DNA of 49,020 nt. It comes from Clostridiales bacterium. Its GTDB lineage: Bacteria > Bacillota > Clostridia > Oscillospirales > Oscillospiraceae. Position numbers and translations under genes: made by a program. The first letter of the stretch is position 1, and every line of letters begins with the position of its first letter. The notes under the pieces were generated by a model that did no database searches, was not told where the DNA came from, and saw nothing but the letters and a program-made list of their open reading frames with translations. The stretch covers positions 1 to 49,020 of the forward strand of contig JALFAD010000060.1 in NCBI GenBank assembly GCA_022772525.1, given 5' to 3'. Shown piece by piece: positions 32,145 through 42,093 of the stretch.

Positions 32145-32196
32145 TTGCGGCAGAAATTTCGTGGCTGATAATGGAAATGTCCGTTTTATTGGACAT
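32145..32196 (+). promoter_or_regulatory. Candidate promoter/operator of the DISARM operon
   Basis: TTGCGG, 18 bp, TAATGG (TG just upstream) at 32145-32174, immediately followed by the palindrome ATGTCC-N8-GGACAT (32177-32196), which would overlap the transcription start. A second inverted repeat GTAAC-N6-GTTAC is at 32252-32267. Assigning either to the XRE protein is inference. Confidence 0.4.
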
Positions 32197-32293
32197 CGAA
32201 ACTGATAGGATATATTTGGTCTCACATAGTCCCTATTGATAAGCACCATATGTAACATGTCAGTTACTCTTTCAAAATGAGGGGTGATGCACA

Positions 32294-33838
32294 ATGGCTC
32301 GCAAAAAGACAAAAGAACAAATACAATACAACATGAGCCGGGTGCGCAATAGCGATACAGCACTTGAAAAGCTTCTTTGTGAGGAGTTAATCCGTTATGG
32401 TGTTACAACTTTCACAAGAAACAATAAAACGATCTTTGGAAAACCTGATATTGCATTTATTGCTCGTAAAATCGCAGTGTTTTGTGATGGTGATTTCTGG
32501 CATGGTTATGATTGGGAGAATGCTCAAAATGAAATCAAAAGCAACCGCGATTTCTGGCTGCCTAAAATTGAGCGAAATATACAGAGAGATCAAGATGTTA
32601 CCGCACGGCTACAGGAACAAGGCTGGGTGGTACTCAGATTCTGGGGACATGAAATACTGAAAGAAATGGAGTATTGTATATCTACCATTCTGGACGAACT
32701 TCGTGTTATGCCGCAGCCTCCATATCGAACCATTGACTTGTGTGCCGGAATCGGAGGAATTCGAAAAGGGTTTGAATTAACAGGCCAGTTTGAGAATGTT
32801 CTATCTTCAGAAATAGACAAGTATGCATGCAAGACATATCAACATCTTTTTGGAGATGATCCTAATCGCGATCTTACCAGCGAGGACTTTAAGCGGCTGG
32901 TTGAAGAAACGGAATATGATATCCTTCTTGCAGGATTTCCGTGCCAAACATTTAGTAGAGTGGGTTTGCAGGAGGGGTTTGAAAACGAGGAAAAAGGTCA
33001 GATATTCTTCCATATTTCAGATATTCTGAGTAGAACCAGACCCTTTGCGTTTTTCCTTGAAAATGTTGATCGCCTGGTATCTCATGATGAGGGCAGAACA
33101 TTCCGTACAATCATCGATACGCTAGTTCAGAAATTGGGTTATTATGTAATTGGTGTGGAACGACGGGAAGATGGTTCACTAAGTTACAATCCGAAAGCGT
33201 TTGTACGCAATTCCCGCGATTTTGGTGTCCCACAAAATCGTCCTCGTACATATATCATTGGCTTTGATACAGAACGGTTCTCTCTGGAGCGACTGGCAGC
33301 ACTGCCCCACGAGTTGCCCGTGGCTCGTGCGCAGGAGATCTACCATGATCTGAATGACTTATTGGAGCATAACGTTCCGGCGAAATATTACATGGCATCC
33401 GGCTATCTGGAAACACTGATACGCCATAGAGCCAGACAGGAAGGAAAGGGCTATGGTTTTGGTTACCGTATTGTTAATGCGGAAGGAATTGAACGACCAA
33501 TTGCCAACACCTTGCTTGCAACCGGTGGTTCCGGACGCGAACGCAATCTGATTTATGACCCACAAGAGGGCATTGCAGGACGGGAACTTAAGGGGAAGAA
33601 AACCCCTCTTAATGATAAGGGAATTCGAGTGATGACACCGTCGGAATGGGGAAAACTTCAGGGATTTATTAATTATGGGTTTGTAAATGCGGCTGGAATA
33701 GATGAGTTTTCTTTCCCGGAAGGAATCCCGGATGTACAGCGATATAAACAATTTGGAAACTCAGTAACCATACCTGTAATTGAGGAAATGGCCCGTTTCA
33801 TCCTAAACTGCTTAGGACAATTACAGGAAGAACAATAA
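32294..33838 (+). CDS. Vsr endonuclease / C5-cytosine methyltransferase fusion (DrmMII-like)
   Basis: 514 residues. Residues 1-135 are a Vsr-type very-short-patch-repair endonuclease: RVRNSDTALEKLL, GKPDIAF (catalytic Asp52), FCDGDFWHGYDW (His70), FWLPKIERNIQRDQDV, GWVVLRFWGHEI; the zinc Cys of E. coli Vsr is not kept in the FWH loop. Residues from 145 are an m5C methyltransferase: TIDLCAGIGGIRKGF (SAM site), AGFPCQTFSRVG (catalytic Cys217), LENV, QNRPRTYIIGF, and GNSVTIPVI. It likely marks host DNA and repairs T:G mismatches from deaminated 5mC. It opens the operon, 16 bp before the DrmE-like gene, and probably provides self-recognition for the system. Target site unknown. Confidence 0.9.
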   Translation: MARKKTKEQIQYNMSRVRNSDTALEKLLCEELIRYGVTTFTRNNKTIFGKPDIAFIARKIAVFCDGDFWHGYDWENAQNEIKSNRDFWLPKIERNIQRDQDVTARLQEQGWVVLRFWGHEILKEMEYCISTILDELRVMPQPPYRTIDLCAGIGGIRKGFELTGQFENVLSSEIDKYACKTYQHLFGDDPNRDLTSEDFKRLVEETEYDILLAGFPCQTFSRVGLQEGFENEEKGQIFFHISDILSRTRPFAFFLENVDRLVSHDEGRTFRTIIDTLVQKLGYYVIGVERREDGSLSYNPKAFVRNSRDFGVPQNRPRTYIIGFDTERFSLERLAALPHELPVARAQEIYHDLNDLLEHNVPAKYYMASGYLETLIRHRARQEGKGYGFGYRIVNAEGIERPIANTLLATGGSGRERNLIYDPQEGIAGRELKGKKTPLNDKGIRVMTPSEWGKLQGFINYGFVNAAGIDEFSFPEGIPDVQRYKQFGNSVTIPVIEEMARFILNCLGQLQEEQ

Positions 33839-33854
33839 TTGGAGGTGCGATACC

Positions 33855-36482
33855 ATGACGGCAGATAAGTTGGCAAAGGCTATTCTAAACAAGTGCGATA
33901 TCTACTATGGGGATGCGCTTGTATCTAAGGAAGCAATAATTGAGAAATACCTTGCCTTCTTTGCTGATTCGCTGGTATCGAAAGAACGCACGGTTAATTT
34001 TGCATTACATACCGGATCAGTATGCTTTGATGTTATTTCGATTGTTGCGGTTGCGCTGGGGTGTTTGTCATATAATCTATCCACAAACGAGGATATTATT
34101 TCTGCGCTTCAAACGGACGATATGATCCTGTTTAAGGGTCAAAGATATCGCTGGAAAGGCACAAAGGTTGACAGCGGTAAGCTTTATATGGTAATCGAGC
34201 AAGACGGAAAAGGAAAGAACGGAAAGTCGGTAAGTTTTCTTCCTCTGGAAAAGAACAAGCATCTCATAAAGCCTTATTACGGAGATTCTCTGATTACCGA
34301 CGGTCGTGGCGTCAAAAGAAGAAATACGAATCGTGAGGATTTTTTGGCGTTTGCGTTTGATGTAGATGTGGCAGAGATCCCGACACAAATTGATGTTTCG
34401 ATTGTCATAGTCGCAGAGCGAAGCACCTTTGGCGAGATATGCAAACAGGTTAGAATCGTATACGGTGAAGGGAAAGCAGTTGGTTTACTGGATATTATCC
34501 CGGCAGCCTATTACACAAGCGGTGGTGAAGAGTATCAGTTTGGCCTTAATCCAACAAAGGCAGAACCCGTGCTGAAAGTAACTAACAAGATTTCGACGGC
34601 GAGAGATTTGGTGTTGGATAAGCACGGAAATAAAGTTGTTGGTTTGTTGGTTACGGGTGGAGTATCCTTACTTGAAAACGGATCGGAACTTGCTGATCTG
34701 CTTCGAAGAAAAACACTCCGATTTGCACATGTAACCTCTCCTATGAAGGCCGGTATAGGGGAACACATACTGGATTTGTACGAGGGTGCATCCGTATTTG
34801 CCTGCACAAAGGAACTGCTTTCACGAAATAATCAGACGATTCGTTCTGTGAATCCGTTTACATCAGAACTTCACAGACAGATTATGAATGTGATTCATAA
34901 CGCTGTCACACCGATACGGATAGCAGACGGATGGAGTTGGGATGTTTATCGTCGTGCAAAAAATGCTGTTTTGATAATCAAACAGTCTAACTGGCAGGAC
35001 TCTGCAAAAGATGACTTTGTAGTTATGGCACATGGATTGATAAACCTACTGAATACTGCTGTCTTTTCAATGGAGGAGATGGAGAATGCAGTTGGAGAAG
35101 GCAGAATCAACCAGGCCGTCATTTCTCCGAGGGAACGCATAGCGAAGTTGTGGGATATCGCTGACCGTGCTGGGGCAATGCAGGAACACTGCGTTGCTGT
35201 GGTGGATATGCTGGAGCATATGTATCAGGCACGATTGAAAGTATGTCCCAAGGCCGATGCTTTGGAAAAATATATTAGGGAGCACAAGGGGACTCAAATT
35301 GCGATTATCGTACCCAAGGCATACTATGCGGATATCCTTCGTACAACTCACCCGGAATATTTTCAGGATGAAAATGTAATTTGTGTCACTGCAAATCGCT
35401 TTGATGCCCGTCAAAAATTCGATGCGGTTTTATGTGTTGGTGAAATCAACAACAGAAGGTTCGATCCGCTGCAGTGTTTGGCAGCACGTAATATTGATGT
35501 GTTTCTTTATGAGTGTGAGGATAAAATCTTTACATTCCGCAAGAAAAAGCATCAGGAATATGAGCGGGCATTGAATCGTAGAATTGGTGCCATCCGGGTT
35601 TCAGATGATTTGGATGTAGAGGATGTTTCTGCGGAAGCGGAGCTGGAAACCGACGTTCAACAGTTTGCTACATTGGACGAGTATATTGACAGCTTCAATG
35701 TTTTTGACATTCGGAAATTTGTGTATGCTGGTGCCTCCGGTGGTGGATATGTCCCAGTATCGGAAGTAAAATTTGTTGGCGCATTCGTCACTGGAGAGCA
35801 AATCTTTTTCTCAAAGTACTATTCTGCCGTTGTATTTGATAGTGCTTCCGGAAATGTGGTCGAAAAATCGCCGGAACAGTTGCTCCCGGGAGATGTTTTG
35901 GTTTTTGTGAAACGGGACGATTACACTAAGAATATTGTAGATTTCATTTATGAAAGACTACTCCGCGAGGGTAGATTGGGACAGGGTGCTATTGACTCAT
36001 ATGAAAAATCGCAGTACTGGAAAGAAGCTCTGCGAGAGTACAAAGAGGTCAATGGTTTTACCTACAGAAAAGTGGCACAGAAAATGCGTGAAGCGGGAAG
36101 CAAAATGCAGGAGGTCACGATCAGACAGTGGCTTATTGAGGATAGTCACATTGTTGGCCCAAGAAATGAACGGACAATGGAATTTATAGCGGCTGTGACG
36201 CAAGATCCGCATCTTTTGGCAGATCCACACGGATTCTTTGTAGCTTGCGGTGCTGTTCGGCATGACAGACGAAAGATACTGGACTTAATTGCGAAAGCAA
36301 TCAATGACAAGTTGAGTGGCAACTTGCCGCCTGAAGGCAGTGTGCTGAGTATTGTCTATGATAATGTGGACAGCCTTTCCGAAACATTGGAACTGGAGTG
36401 TATTTCGGAGTTGGATGAAGCTATTAATATCAACATCAATCTTGTTAACACACCCATTACAGAAGCGGAGGTATCGGTATGA
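33855..36482 (+). CDS. drmE: DrmE-like DISARM protein
   Basis: 875 residues, no strong classical motif. I assign it to DrmE because it is a large uncharacterised protein directly upstream of drmA and drmB, beside an m5C methyltransferase, which is the class 2 DISARM composition. Seen in the sequence: an N-terminal helical part, beta-rich segments (VDVSIVIVAERSTF, KVVGLLVTGGVSLL, TQIAIIVPKAYYADIL, FDAVLCVGEIN) suggestive of RecA-like sheets without a Walker A, and a C-terminal HTH-like stretch (FTYRKVAQKMREAGSKMQEV). Start ATG 33855 with GGAGGTG upstream; its stop overlaps the drmA ATG (ATGA). Low GC compared with the flanks. Confidence 0.6.
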   Translation: MTADKLAKAILNKCDIYYGDALVSKEAIIEKYLAFFADSLVSKERTVNFALHTGSVCFDVISIVAVALGCLSYNLSTNEDIISALQTDDMILFKGQRYRWKGTKVDSGKLYMVIEQDGKGKNGKSVSFLPLEKNKHLIKPYYGDSLITDGRGVKRRNTNREDFLAFAFDVDVAEIPTQIDVSIVIVAERSTFGEICKQVRIVYGEGKAVGLLDIIPAAYYTSGGEEYQFGLNPTKAEPVLKVTNKISTARDLVLDKHGNKVVGLLVTGGVSLLENGSELADLLRRKTLRFAHVTSPMKAGIGEHILDLYEGASVFACTKELLSRNNQTIRSVNPFTSELHRQIMNVIHNAVTPIRIADGWSWDVYRRAKNAVLIIKQSNWQDSAKDDFVVMAHGLINLLNTAVFSMEEMENAVGEGRINQAVISPRERIAKLWDIADRAGAMQEHCVAVVDMLEHMYQARLKVCPKADALEKYIREHKGTQIAIIVPKAYYADILRTTHPEYFQDENVICVTANRFDARQKFDAVLCVGEINNRRFDPLQCLAARNIDVFLYECEDKIFTFRKKKHQEYERALNRRIGAIRVSDDLDVEDVSAEAELETDVQQFATLDEYIDSFNVFDIRKFVYAGASGGGYVPVSEVKFVGAFVTGEQIFFSKYYSAVVFDSASGNVVEKSPEQLLPGDVLVFVKRDDYTKNIVDFIYERLLREGRLGQGAIDSYEKSQYWKEALREYKEVNGFTYRKVAQKMREAGSKMQEVTIRQWLIEDSHIVGPRNERTMEFIAAVTQDPHLLADPHGFFVACGAVRHDRRKILDLIAKAINDKLSGNLPPEGSVLSIVYDNVDSLSETLELECISELDEAINININLVNTPITEAEVSV

Positions 36483-39400
36483 CCGGTAGTGAAATAAGAA
36501 AAGATATGATTTCCGCACGGGAAGAGTACATCGATATAATCAAGGCTGAACTTATGGGACCCGGTTCAGAGTTTTCATTGCCTGATGCAGAGCATGAGCT
36601 GATATCCAGTTCGCCAACTAGCCGTTATTCCGTTGGAATCCTGTTCCCTCAGGGCAATGCGATTAATCAAGACAACGATGAGACAGTTCCTACGGAAGAA
36701 ACCGGACTCGAATCGGCAGATACCTCCGAAGATGTATCTCGTGTCAACGATCCCGTTGCGACAAAAAAGCAGCGAACCTATGAAGTAGACGAGACTGCCG
36801 ATGAGAATTTGGACGAAGAAATTGGCATGTCTACGCAATACATGCCCTCGTCTATGGGTATTACATTTTTGGTCAAGGGTAATGCTGACTTAATCCGGGG
36901 TAGTTTGAGTTTTGCAACATACCGAAATGCGAAGGTGCCAGATTGTGCGATCCCATATCTTCCCGATGATCCTGACAACTACGCAGTTCCCTCGGAATTG
37001 GCTCATGTCATTGTGTATGACAAGGAGTCCAGGGTGCTTCGTCTCACAGCTTCTTTGACGGCGAAAGAGGTACGCTCGATTTTTGAGAGAGATACTATTC
37101 CTGAGAGCGAAGCACAAATTCTGCAGAAAATTGCATATAGATTTGTGGACTACTGCAGTATGGGCTATGTGCGCATTCCGCACAAAATCCCTGAGTTTGT
37201 CTTGGATTTTACCAATGGCGATTATGCAGATAATGAGGAAAACCATAATCTGGATGGAACAGATGCAAAGTTGGTAGCATTGAGACGAAGAATATCGGAT
37301 GATACTTGGTCTGTTACCGTTATGTTGGTCAATGGTCTGACTGAAAGTCCGGTTAAATCCAATCGCTGCATATTCCAGTCCAAAATTGAAATTGGTACGG
37401 ACAATAATAGCTTTGTGTTTATGGAAAGCAATCCGAATTCGGATGTTTCTGCAATGGATGACGAGGAGCAGTCGCTGGATCTGCTTTACCGCCACAAAAA
37501 GATTTACGGAATCGGATTGGGAACATCCGTTGATTGGGAAATTGACGATAATGGCAAGGGTTCCATTTGGAATGATTTCTTCCCGATTACCGAAGTGCCG
37601 TCCATGAGCTTCTCTCTGCCTAAGAACGATTTGCTGGGGGGCGGAGAATTGTCCATGAAATATCTTTCGGATTTGGATTCTTCGGACAGAGAAACAAAAC
37701 TGAAATCTATGCGCAGCCTGGTGGATCTGTACAGACAGTGGGTAGAGGATCTGGAGAAAACTGCCGCGAAATTGGACGCAAGATACGTTTCCGCAGCGGC
37801 GAAGAATATCCAGGAATGCAAACGTGCCTACCAGCGAATGTATGCAGGCATTGAGACTCTGCGTAGTAATGATAATGCCTACCGTGCATTTTTACTTGCT
37901 AACCGGGCTATGTTTATGCAGCGAATCCATATTGCCATGCAATCCGAGATGGCACAAGTAAATGCGGATAGATATCCCGGCGACGAAGAAATTTCGGACA
38001 GACTATGCGGTATGGATTACAGTCGGGAGAGTGACGCGAGCTGTCGGTGGAGACCATTCCAGATCGCCTTCCTGTTGATGGACATTAACTCCATTACAGA
38101 TGACCGGTCTCCGGAACGCAGCATTGTTGACCTGATATGGTTCCCCACCGGTGGCGGTAAGACAGAGGCATATCTTGGTCTGACTGCATTTACGATCTTC
38201 TACCGAAAATTGGCACACTCTAAACAGTCTGCCGGAACAGCGGTCGTTATGCGGTATACATTACGACTGTTGGCAGCTCAGCAGTTTACACGTGCAGCCA
38301 CATTAATCTGTGCATGCGAATACATTCGGCAAGATTGCGCCCTGAAACGTCATAGATATCCTGCTTATCCGCTCGGAAAAGATCCTATCACAATTGGTCT
38401 ATGGATCGGTGGTACTCATATTCCGAATAAGAATGAGGATGCGGATTTCCATTTGGATAAGCTTAGGAAGGTCAGCAACTATTATTATGTCCGCAACGAA
38501 AAGGAACGTCATAATAAGTTCCAGGTACTAAAGTGTCCGTGGTGTGGCACGAAAATGGTAAAGGACGATAAGGATAAGAAGCTGGTCGGCGAATGGGGAT
38601 ACAGCATGAGCGGCAAGCATTTCTATATGTTCTGCCCCCATGAAGATTGCGATTTCACAAAGAGACTTCCTATCCAAATTATTGACGAAGAACTCTACCA
38701 AACTCCGCCCACCTTGCTGTTTGGAACCGTTGATAAATTTGCCATGCTCCCCTGGGATGGTAGGATCGGTTCTTTCTTTGGGATAGGGTCTGATAACCGT
38801 ACACCTGAACTAATAATACAAGACGAATTGCACCTGATTTCCGGTGCTTTGGGCACGATTGTTGGTTTGTATGAAACTGCTGTTGATGCAATTTGTGGAC
38901 AGAAAGGCGTGTATCCAAAAGTAATTGCTTCGACGGCAACAATCCGCCGCGCAAAAGAACAGTGTTCTGTGCTGTATAATCGAGAAGTAGTCCAGTTCCC
39001 GGCACCCGGATTGGATGCAGAAGACTCTTTCTTTGCAAAAGAATCGGCTATCAACCATGACGATGGTGTATACGGCAGAAAATATGTTGGTATTATGCCG
39101 TCCGGAAAAACAAAAGCAATGGCAGAAATCCGTGCAATGGCTGCCCTTTTGCAAAAGGCATATACAATGGATCTGCCTGATCCCGTAAAGGACAAGTTGT
39201 GGACCCTTACTGTATATTTTAATAGCCTGAAAGATCTCGGTAAAGCTTCCACGCTGGTGGATGATGACGTTAAGGATTTCATCGTCCGTACTGCAAACAG
39301 AATGTTTACTACAAGACGACTGATTATCAGTGCAGATGAGCTCACCAGCCGTGTGTCTACCACGGAACTCAATGAAACGCTCGATAAACTTGAGAAAATT

Positions 39401-40159
39401 GAGTATTCCAAGGAAAACGAGGCCGCCAAACGGTATGCATCCAATGTTCTGCTTGCAACAAACATGATTTCTGTCGGTATTGACGTGGCAAGACTAAATG
39501 TGATGCTCATGATTGGCCAGCCAAAATTAACCAGTGAATACATTCAGGCATCCAGCCGTGTGGGAAGATCTTTCCCCGGCGTCGCTTTTGTTCAGTATGA
39601 TGCCACAAAGAGTAGGGATCGTTCACATTATGAGCGTTTCCGATCCTATCACGAGTCATTCTATCGGTTCGTTGAGCCAACCGGAGCCACTCCGTTCTCT
39701 CGTCCTGCTCGCGAGCGTGCACTTCATGCGGTTCTGATCTCAATGATGAGACAGAAGGTTGGTATGAGTGAGGACAAGGATGCAATCAATTTTGACAAAG
39801 AGTACTTCGAAGATACACTTCAAGAAATTGAGAGATATGTGATTGAGCGAGTCAATGGCATAAATTCTCGCACTGACGGACAGACGAAGGACGATATTGA
39901 TGAAATCCGTGCCGAAATTCAAAACTTCTTTGATACATGGCAGGAGTATGTTGATGAGTGTAATGGTGCTGATCCTACTGTGCCACTATTCTTTGGTCGG
40001 CGCTTTATGGTCACACCGCCTGCCAGTGGTACTCGTCGACTGCTAAAGCAGTATGGCTCCAACGGAAAGGACACTGCAATCAGCACACTGACATCTATGC
40101 GAAATGTTGATACGCCTGTAACCGGAAGCATAATCGTTTGGGGGGATAATAATGTCTGA
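36479..40159 (+). CDS. drmA: DISARM helicase DrmA
   Basis: 1226-residue superfamily 2 helicase. Motifs in order: Walker A WFPTGGGKTEAYLGL (about residue 555), motif Ia region YTLRLLAAQQFTRA, a zinc-like pair CPWCGTKM ... CPHEDCDF (about 690-720), motif II IIQDELHLISG (DELH, about 778), motif III ASTATIRRA (about 818), motifs V-VI NMISVGIDVARLNVML and QASSRVGRSFPG (about 1000-1030). The first 400 residues are acidic and without known domain. DrmA with DrmB is the conserved DISARM core; in the studied system DrmAB binds unmodified DNA with a free 5' end. It overlaps both neighbouring genes. Confidence 0.82.
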   Translation: MTGSEIRKDMISAREEYIDIIKAELMGPGSEFSLPDAEHELISSSPTSRYSVGILFPQGNAINQDNDETVPTEETGLESADTSEDVSRVNDPVATKKQRTYEVDETADENLDEEIGMSTQYMPSSMGITFLVKGNADLIRGSLSFATYRNAKVPDCAIPYLPDDPDNYAVPSELAHVIVYDKESRVLRLTASLTAKEVRSIFERDTIPESEAQILQKIAYRFVDYCSMGYVRIPHKIPEFVLDFTNGDYADNEENHNLDGTDAKLVALRRRISDDTWSVTVMLVNGLTESPVKSNRCIFQSKIEIGTDNNSFVFMESNPNSDVSAMDDEEQSLDLLYRHKKIYGIGLGTSVDWEIDDNGKGSIWNDFFPITEVPSMSFSLPKNDLLGGGELSMKYLSDLDSSDRETKLKSMRSLVDLYRQWVEDLEKTAAKLDARYVSAAAKNIQECKRAYQRMYAGIETLRSNDNAYRAFLLANRAMFMQRIHIAMQSEMAQVNADRYPGDEEISDRLCGMDYSRESDASCRWRPFQIAFLLMDINSITDDRSPERSIVDLIWFPTGGGKTEAYLGLTAFTIFYRKLAHSKQSAGTAVVMRYTLRLLAAQQFTRAATLICACEYIRQDCALKRHRYPAYPLGKDPITIGLWIGGTHIPNKNEDADFHLDKLRKVSNYYYVRNEKERHNKFQVLKCPWCGTKMVKDDKDKKLVGEWGYSMSGKHFYMFCPHEDCDFTKRLPIQIIDEELYQTPPTLLFGTVDKFAMLPWDGRIGSFFGIGSDNRTPELIIQDELHLISGALGTIVGLYETAVDAICGQKGVYPKVIASTATIRRAKEQCSVLYNREVVQFPAPGLDAEDSFFAKESAINHDDGVYGRKYVGIMPSGKTKAMAEIRAMAALLQKAYTMDLPDPVKDKLWTLTVYFNSLKDLGKASTLVDDDVKDFIVRTANRMFTTRRLIISADELTSRVSTTELNETLDKLEKIEYSKENEAAKRYASNVLLATNMISVGIDVARLNVMLMIGQPKLTSEYIQASSRVGRSFPGVAFVQYDATKSRDRSHYERFRSYHESFYRFVEPTGATPFSRPARERALHAVLISMMRQKVGMSEDKDAINFDKEYFEDTLQEIERYVIERVNGINSRTDGQTKDDIDEIRAEIQNFFDTWQEYVDECNGADPTVPLFFGRRFMVTPPASGTRRLLKQYGSNGKDTAISTLTSMRNVDTPVTGSIIVWGDNNV

Positions 40160-42002
40160 GCCAATCAAAACAAAAGTTGATTTGAATACAGTAACCCATT
40201 CCGTGCGTGCGGCGCAAGCGGTTCTTCAGTATGGTGTTGGAGCAATGGTTGATTTCCCGGACCAAACACTGGTAACGGCAGCACCTGAGTATTGGGGTGG
40301 TGTATCACGCATATATGACCATCGGTTTGCGAAAGCTTTGGATGTGCAATATTTTGCACTCCCAACTAACATTGCGTATTCGCGTTTTCCTGAGTGGTAT
40401 TTCTGCCCTAAGTGCAGAAAATTCCAGCCTCTAAAAAAGTGGATCACAGAATATCGCAAGGGGGCAAATGCGAAAACGCTTGATAGAGACCCTCATATGG
40501 CTGAACATATGCAATGCCCCAAGTGTCATCAGGATTTGGTCGTTGCACGTATTGTAACGGTGTGTGAGGACGGTCATTTAAATGATTTTCCTTGGGTTAA
40601 ATGGGTTCACGCGAAATCCAAAAAGCAAATCTGTGGGAATCCGGAATTAAAGTTTAAAACCGGTGCATCCGGTACGGAAGGCCTTGAAGGTCTGAGCGTT
40701 ACTTGTTCTTGTGGTGCCGTGGCAACACTGAAAGGCGCATTTGACAAAGACTGTTTTGAAAAACTGGACGAGGAAGTGGGAATCGGCCATTTCCGGTGTG
40801 ATGGAAATCATCCATTCCGTCACGCAAGAGAAAAATGTAACTGTTATCCTAAAACGGTACAGCGTGGTGCTTCTTCCGTTTACTTCCCGGTGGTACACAG
40901 TTCACTGGTGATTCCTCCGTATGCAGATCAACTTAATGTAAAAATCCAGCAGAGTAGAGCATTTGAGGATTGCGAAACTATTATTGCGGATGAAGATCCC
41001 GAAGATAGAATTGATACAATCATTAAGAAGATGCCAAAATGGGTGGAGAAAATTGCCCTCGAGGTAGGAGCCCCCAAAGCGGAAGTTGAGAAGATTCTAA
41101 CTCATTTGTGGTTAGATACTGAACCGACCAATACAGATGTTACGAGTATTCAATATCGTATGGAAGAGTATGTGGCGTTGTCCGGAGAAATGGGAGCTTC
41201 TGTCGGTGATGGACTGGGTGATTTTTCTCGCGAGGAAATGGATATTTCCGATTATGCTTTACCGCATATTAAGGCAATATCTCTAATTGATAAAGTTCGC
41301 GTAGTAAATGCTCTTATTGGTTTCTCCAGAATTCAACCTGCGATGACCAGAGAGGATAACGGATTTGTGAGTGCCAAAGAACCGGATACCAAGTGGTATC
41401 CAGCATACGAAGTTCGTGGTGAGGGAATCTTTATTGAGTTCGAACAGAACGATATTGATGCCTGGGTGGCTGCTAACCCTGAGGTATTGGAACGAACTGC
41501 ACGGTTGAATAACAATTATGCGACTTCGTATATTGGTAAAAATCATCCTCGTACAATTACACCAAAATTCCTGATGCTTCACACGCTCTCTCATTTGCTT
41601 ATTTCTCAGCTAAGTTTTGAGTGTGGCTATAGTATTGCATCGCTGAGTGAACGGCTGTACTGTTCTGAAGCGGAGGATGGTAAGAGTATGGCGGGCATTT
41701 TTATATATACCGCCAGTGGCGATGCGGAAGGTACGCTCGGCGGATTGGTTCGCCAAGGTAGACCTGATGCGTTCCCAAGAATTCTCAAAAAAGCCATCGC
41801 AAATGCGAAAACTTGTTCCAATGATCCTGTATGTATCATGAGCAGAGGTCAGGGGCGCGATTCTCTGAATCTTGCTGCATGTCATGCTTGCGGACTCCTG
41901 CCTGAGACATGCTGTGAGGAAAGAAACGCATTCTTGGATCGTGGCGTGATTGTTGGCACATATGAGAATCCTGAAATCGGTTTTTGGAACGATTTGGCTT
42001 AG
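40152..42002 (+). CDS. drmB: DISARM DUF1998 protein DrmB
   Basis: 616 residues. N-terminal half with several zinc-binding pairs: FCPKCRKF, QCPKCHQD, CEDGHLNDFPW, CSCGAV, FRCDGNHPF. C-terminal DUF1998 helicase-associated domain: LHTLSHLLISQLSFECGY, AGIFIYTASGDAEGTLGGLV, CSNDPVCIMSRGQG, LAACHACGLLPETCCEERN, with the Cys cluster characteristic of the family. In DISARM this protein partners the DrmA helicase. The 8-base overlap with drmA implies coupled translation. Ends 91 bp before the nuclease gene. Confidence 0.82.
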   Translation: MSEPIKTKVDLNTVTHSVRAAQAVLQYGVGAMVDFPDQTLVTAAPEYWGGVSRIYDHRFAKALDVQYFALPTNIAYSRFPEWYFCPKCRKFQPLKKWITEYRKGANAKTLDRDPHMAEHMQCPKCHQDLVVARIVTVCEDGHLNDFPWVKWVHAKSKKQICGNPELKFKTGASGTEGLEGLSVTCSCGAVATLKGAFDKDCFEKLDEEVGIGHFRCDGNHPFRHAREKCNCYPKTVQRGASSVYFPVVHSSLVIPPYADQLNVKIQQSRAFEDCETIIADEDPEDRIDTIIKKMPKWVEKIALEVGAPKAEVEKILTHLWLDTEPTNTDVTSIQYRMEEYVALSGEMGASVGDGLGDFSREEMDISDYALPHIKAISLIDKVRVVNALIGFSRIQPAMTREDNGFVSAKEPDTKWYPAYEVRGEGIFIEFEQNDIDAWVAANPEVLERTARLNNNYATSYIGKNHPRTITPKFLMLHTLSHLLISQLSFECGYSIASLSERLYCSEAEDGKSMAGIFIYTASGDAEGTLGGLVRQGRPDAFPRILKKAIANAKTCSNDPVCIMSRGQGRDSLNLAACHACGLLPETCCEERNAFLDRGVIVGTYENPEIGFWNDLA

Positions 42003-42093
42003 TGGATGAAGCGAGGGTATTATAGTTGGTGAGGGTTTCACCAAGATGGATGTCGGATTAATTTGCTTTCCGCTATATTTCGAGGAAACTGTA

